Assembly (NCBI GenBank): GCA_027065835.1
Contig: JAMONK010000071.1
Location: forward strand, 1 to 13,807
Source of the DNA: Thermococcus sp.
GTDB lineage: Archaea; Methanobacteriota_B; Thermococci; Thermococcales; Thermococcaceae
Direction: 5' to 3'
DNA length: 13,807 nt
Shown here: one piece after another, positions 12,454 to 13,807 of the stretch
Layout: every line of letters starts with the position of its first letter
Position numbering within the stretch: position 1 is the first letter of the stretch
Program-made: the position numbers and the translations under genes
The notes under the pieces: generated by a model
What the model was told of the DNA's origin: nothing
Databases searched by the model: none
Seen by the model: only the letters and a program-made list of their open reading frames with translations

Positions 12454-13807
12454 ATGGCCGAAGCTAAAGAACTGTTTAAGGAATTTAAGGTGCAGAGTGT
12501 CAGTGAGTTCTTCAGACGGAACGCGGCAATGCTCGGCTACACCGGTAAAATCCGGTCGCTTACAACGGTTGTCCACGAGGCGGTTACCAACTCGCTTGAC
12601 GCCTGCGAGGAGGCTGGAATACTTCCCTACGTCCGCGTGGAGATCGAAGAAATTGAGAGGGAACACTATAAGGTCGTGGTTGAGGACAACGGGCCTGGAA
12701 TCCCTGAGAAGTTTATAACCCACGTCTTCGGCAAGATGCTGGCCGGCACAAAGGCCCACAGGAACATACAGAGCCGAGGTCAGCAGGGGCTTGGCATAAG
12801 CGGTGCGGTTATGTTCGCCCAGATAACCAGCGGAAAGGCGACGCGCGTTGTGACGTCCATCGGGAACGACGAGATAATTGAGGCCTGGGTTAAAATAGAC
12901 GTGGACAAGAACGAGGGCAAGATAGTGCAGAAGACGAAGAAGCCCAATCCAAACGGCTGGCGTGGGACCAGGATAGAGCTTGAGGTCAAGAACGTCCGCT
13001 ACGTCCGCTCGAAGCAGGGGGTGTACTGGTACCTCAAGCTCACGGCCATAGCGAATCCCCACGCCCACATCGAGCTCATCGAGCCGGACGGAAAACTCAT
13101 AGCGTTCCCGCGTTCGAGTGACGACGTCCCCAAGCCTCCGATTGAGATGAAGCCCCATCCGCGCGGCGTTCTCACCGATGACGTTTACAGAATGGCCAAG
13201 AAGACCAGGAGGAGCAGTCTGAAACGCTTCCTAATCGGCGAGTTCTCCAGGATAAGTGACAAGAAGGTCGACGAGCTGGTTGAGTACATCGCCGCTCTAA
13301 GACTCATAAAGACCGAGAAGGACAAGAACGTCCAGGATCAGCTCTACGAGAGGCTTGTTAAGGGGGAGGTCAAGACGGTCCTCCGCTCCTTTAAAGGGTA
13401 CACCAAGGTCGTCAAGCAGGTTGCGAAGGCGATGGAGAAACCGCCGGAGAAGATCAGCTGGCACGAAGCTGAGGAGATAGTTGAAGCCTTCAAGTACATG
13501 AAGTTCATGGCCCCCCCGACCCACGGTCTGAGGCCGATAGGTGAGGAGAACATCGAGAAGGGGCTGAGGGGAATCCTCAAGCCGGAGTTCGTCACCGCCG
13601 TTACCAGGTCGCCCAAGGTCTACTCCGGGGGTATCCCCTTCCAGGTTGAGGTCGGTTTGGCCTACGGGGGGGAGATCCAGGCGGGTTTTGATGTTCTGAG
13701 GTACGCCAACCGTGTTCCGCTTCTCTTCGATGCGGGCTCGTGTGTGACGACGCTGGCGGCACGCTCCGTTGACTGGAAGAGATACAAGGTCGATGACCTC
13801 GATAGGG
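12454..13807 (+). CDS. top6B: DNA topoisomerase VI subunit B (3' partial)
   Basis: The gene encodes the ATPase subunit of the type IIB topoisomerase, which relaxes and decatenates DNA with the Spo11-like A subunit. The first 451 codons are visible and the frame runs off the window; relatives are about 530-570 residues long. The GHKL ATPase motifs are present: N-box E42/N46/D49 (HEAVTNSLDA), G1 box DNGPGI (78-83) and G2 box GQQGLGISG (109-117). A helix-two-turn-helix-like middle region follows (about 230-310), and then the start of the transducer domain with VEVGLAYGGE and WKRYKV near the end. ATG 12454 follows GGGAGGTTGA. There is no intein in the visible part. The A subunit would be expected immediately downstream, beyond the window. 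Confidence 0.96.
   Translation, partial: MAEAKELFKEFKVQSVSEFFRRNAAMLGYTGKIRSLTTVVHEAVTNSLDACEEAGILPYVRVEIEEIEREHYKVVVEDNGPGIPEKFITHVFGKMLAGTKAHRNIQSRGQQGLGISGAVMFAQITSGKATRVVTSIGNDEIIEAWVKIDVDKNEGKIVQKTKKPNPNGWRGTRIELEVKNVRYVRSKQGVYWYLKLTAIANPHAHIELIEPDGKLIAFPRSSDDVPKPPIEMKPHPRGVLTDDVYRMAKKTRRSSLKRFLIGEFSRISDKKVDELVEYIAALRLIKTEKDKNVQDQLYERLVKGEVKTVLRSFKGYTKVVKQVAKAMEKPPEKISWHEAEEIVEAFKYMKFMAPPTHGLRPIGEENIEKGLRGILKPEFVTAVTRSPKVYSGGIPFQVEVGLAYGGEIQAGFDVLRYANRVPLLFDAGSCVTTLAARSVDWKRYKVDDLDR

Noticed and set aside
12454..13807. Possible intein in topoisomerase VI subunit B
   Set aside because: Inteins are common in Thermococcales replication genes, but the ATPase motifs and transducer start run without interruption at normal spacing in the visible part.

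Overview
The window reads as chromosomal DNA from a hyperthermophilic euryarchaeon of the order Thermococcales, most likely a GC-rich Thermococcus. The proteins are archaeal types: AglB oligosaccharyltransferase, aIF1A, RIO1 kinase, a Dim2-type KH protein and topoisomerase VI subunit B. Ribosome-binding sites match the archaeal anti-Shine-Dalgarno sequence (AGGAGGTGA-like). Promoters are AT-rich TATA elements, genes are tightly packed, and several genes overlap at GTGA. I see no phage, insertion sequence, CRISPR array, tRNA or rRNA. The assignment rests on gene content and style, not on a database search.

Layout. (1) Positions 2-492, plus strand: the tail of an unidentified gene runs by a GTGA overlap into a small ParB/sulfiredoxin-fold protein. 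(2) 489-5199, minus strand: glmS then aglB, 10 bases apart. GlmS makes glucosamine-6-phosphate, the precursor of UDP-GlcNAc. AglB transfers lipid-linked glycans to asparagine. (3) 5345-5542, plus strand: a 65-residue basic protein divergent from glmS. (4) 5537-6679, minus strand: a class I methyltransferase with a THUMP-like C-terminus. Divergent from it, at 6740-8131 on the plus strand, is a PMT/GT39-like membrane glycosyltransferase. The two share a 60-base gap with one AT-rich element. (5) 8112-10428, minus strand: an ABC ATPase and permease of the zinc/manganese type, followed by RNase HII, all overlapping or tightly coupled. (6) 10429-10608: the one sizeable intergenic region, holding divergent promoters, a 13-base perfect inverted repeat and a second dyad. 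(7) 10609-13807, plus strand: aIF1A, RIO1, the Dim2-like KH protein and topoisomerase VI-B (cut by the window edge), with gaps of 21, 11 and 13 bases.

The genes fall into three themes. Surface glycosylation is represented by glmS, aglB and possibly the PMT-like enzyme. Metal uptake is linked to RNase HII. Translation initiation and small-subunit maturation (aIF1A, RIO1, Dim2) lead into DNA topology (Top6B). All three convergent gene pairs overlap at their 3' ends. No clearly new multigene system stands out. The least explained items are the ParB-like protein, the 65-residue protein, the methyltransferase, the PMT-like enzyme and the inverted repeat upstream of aIF1A.
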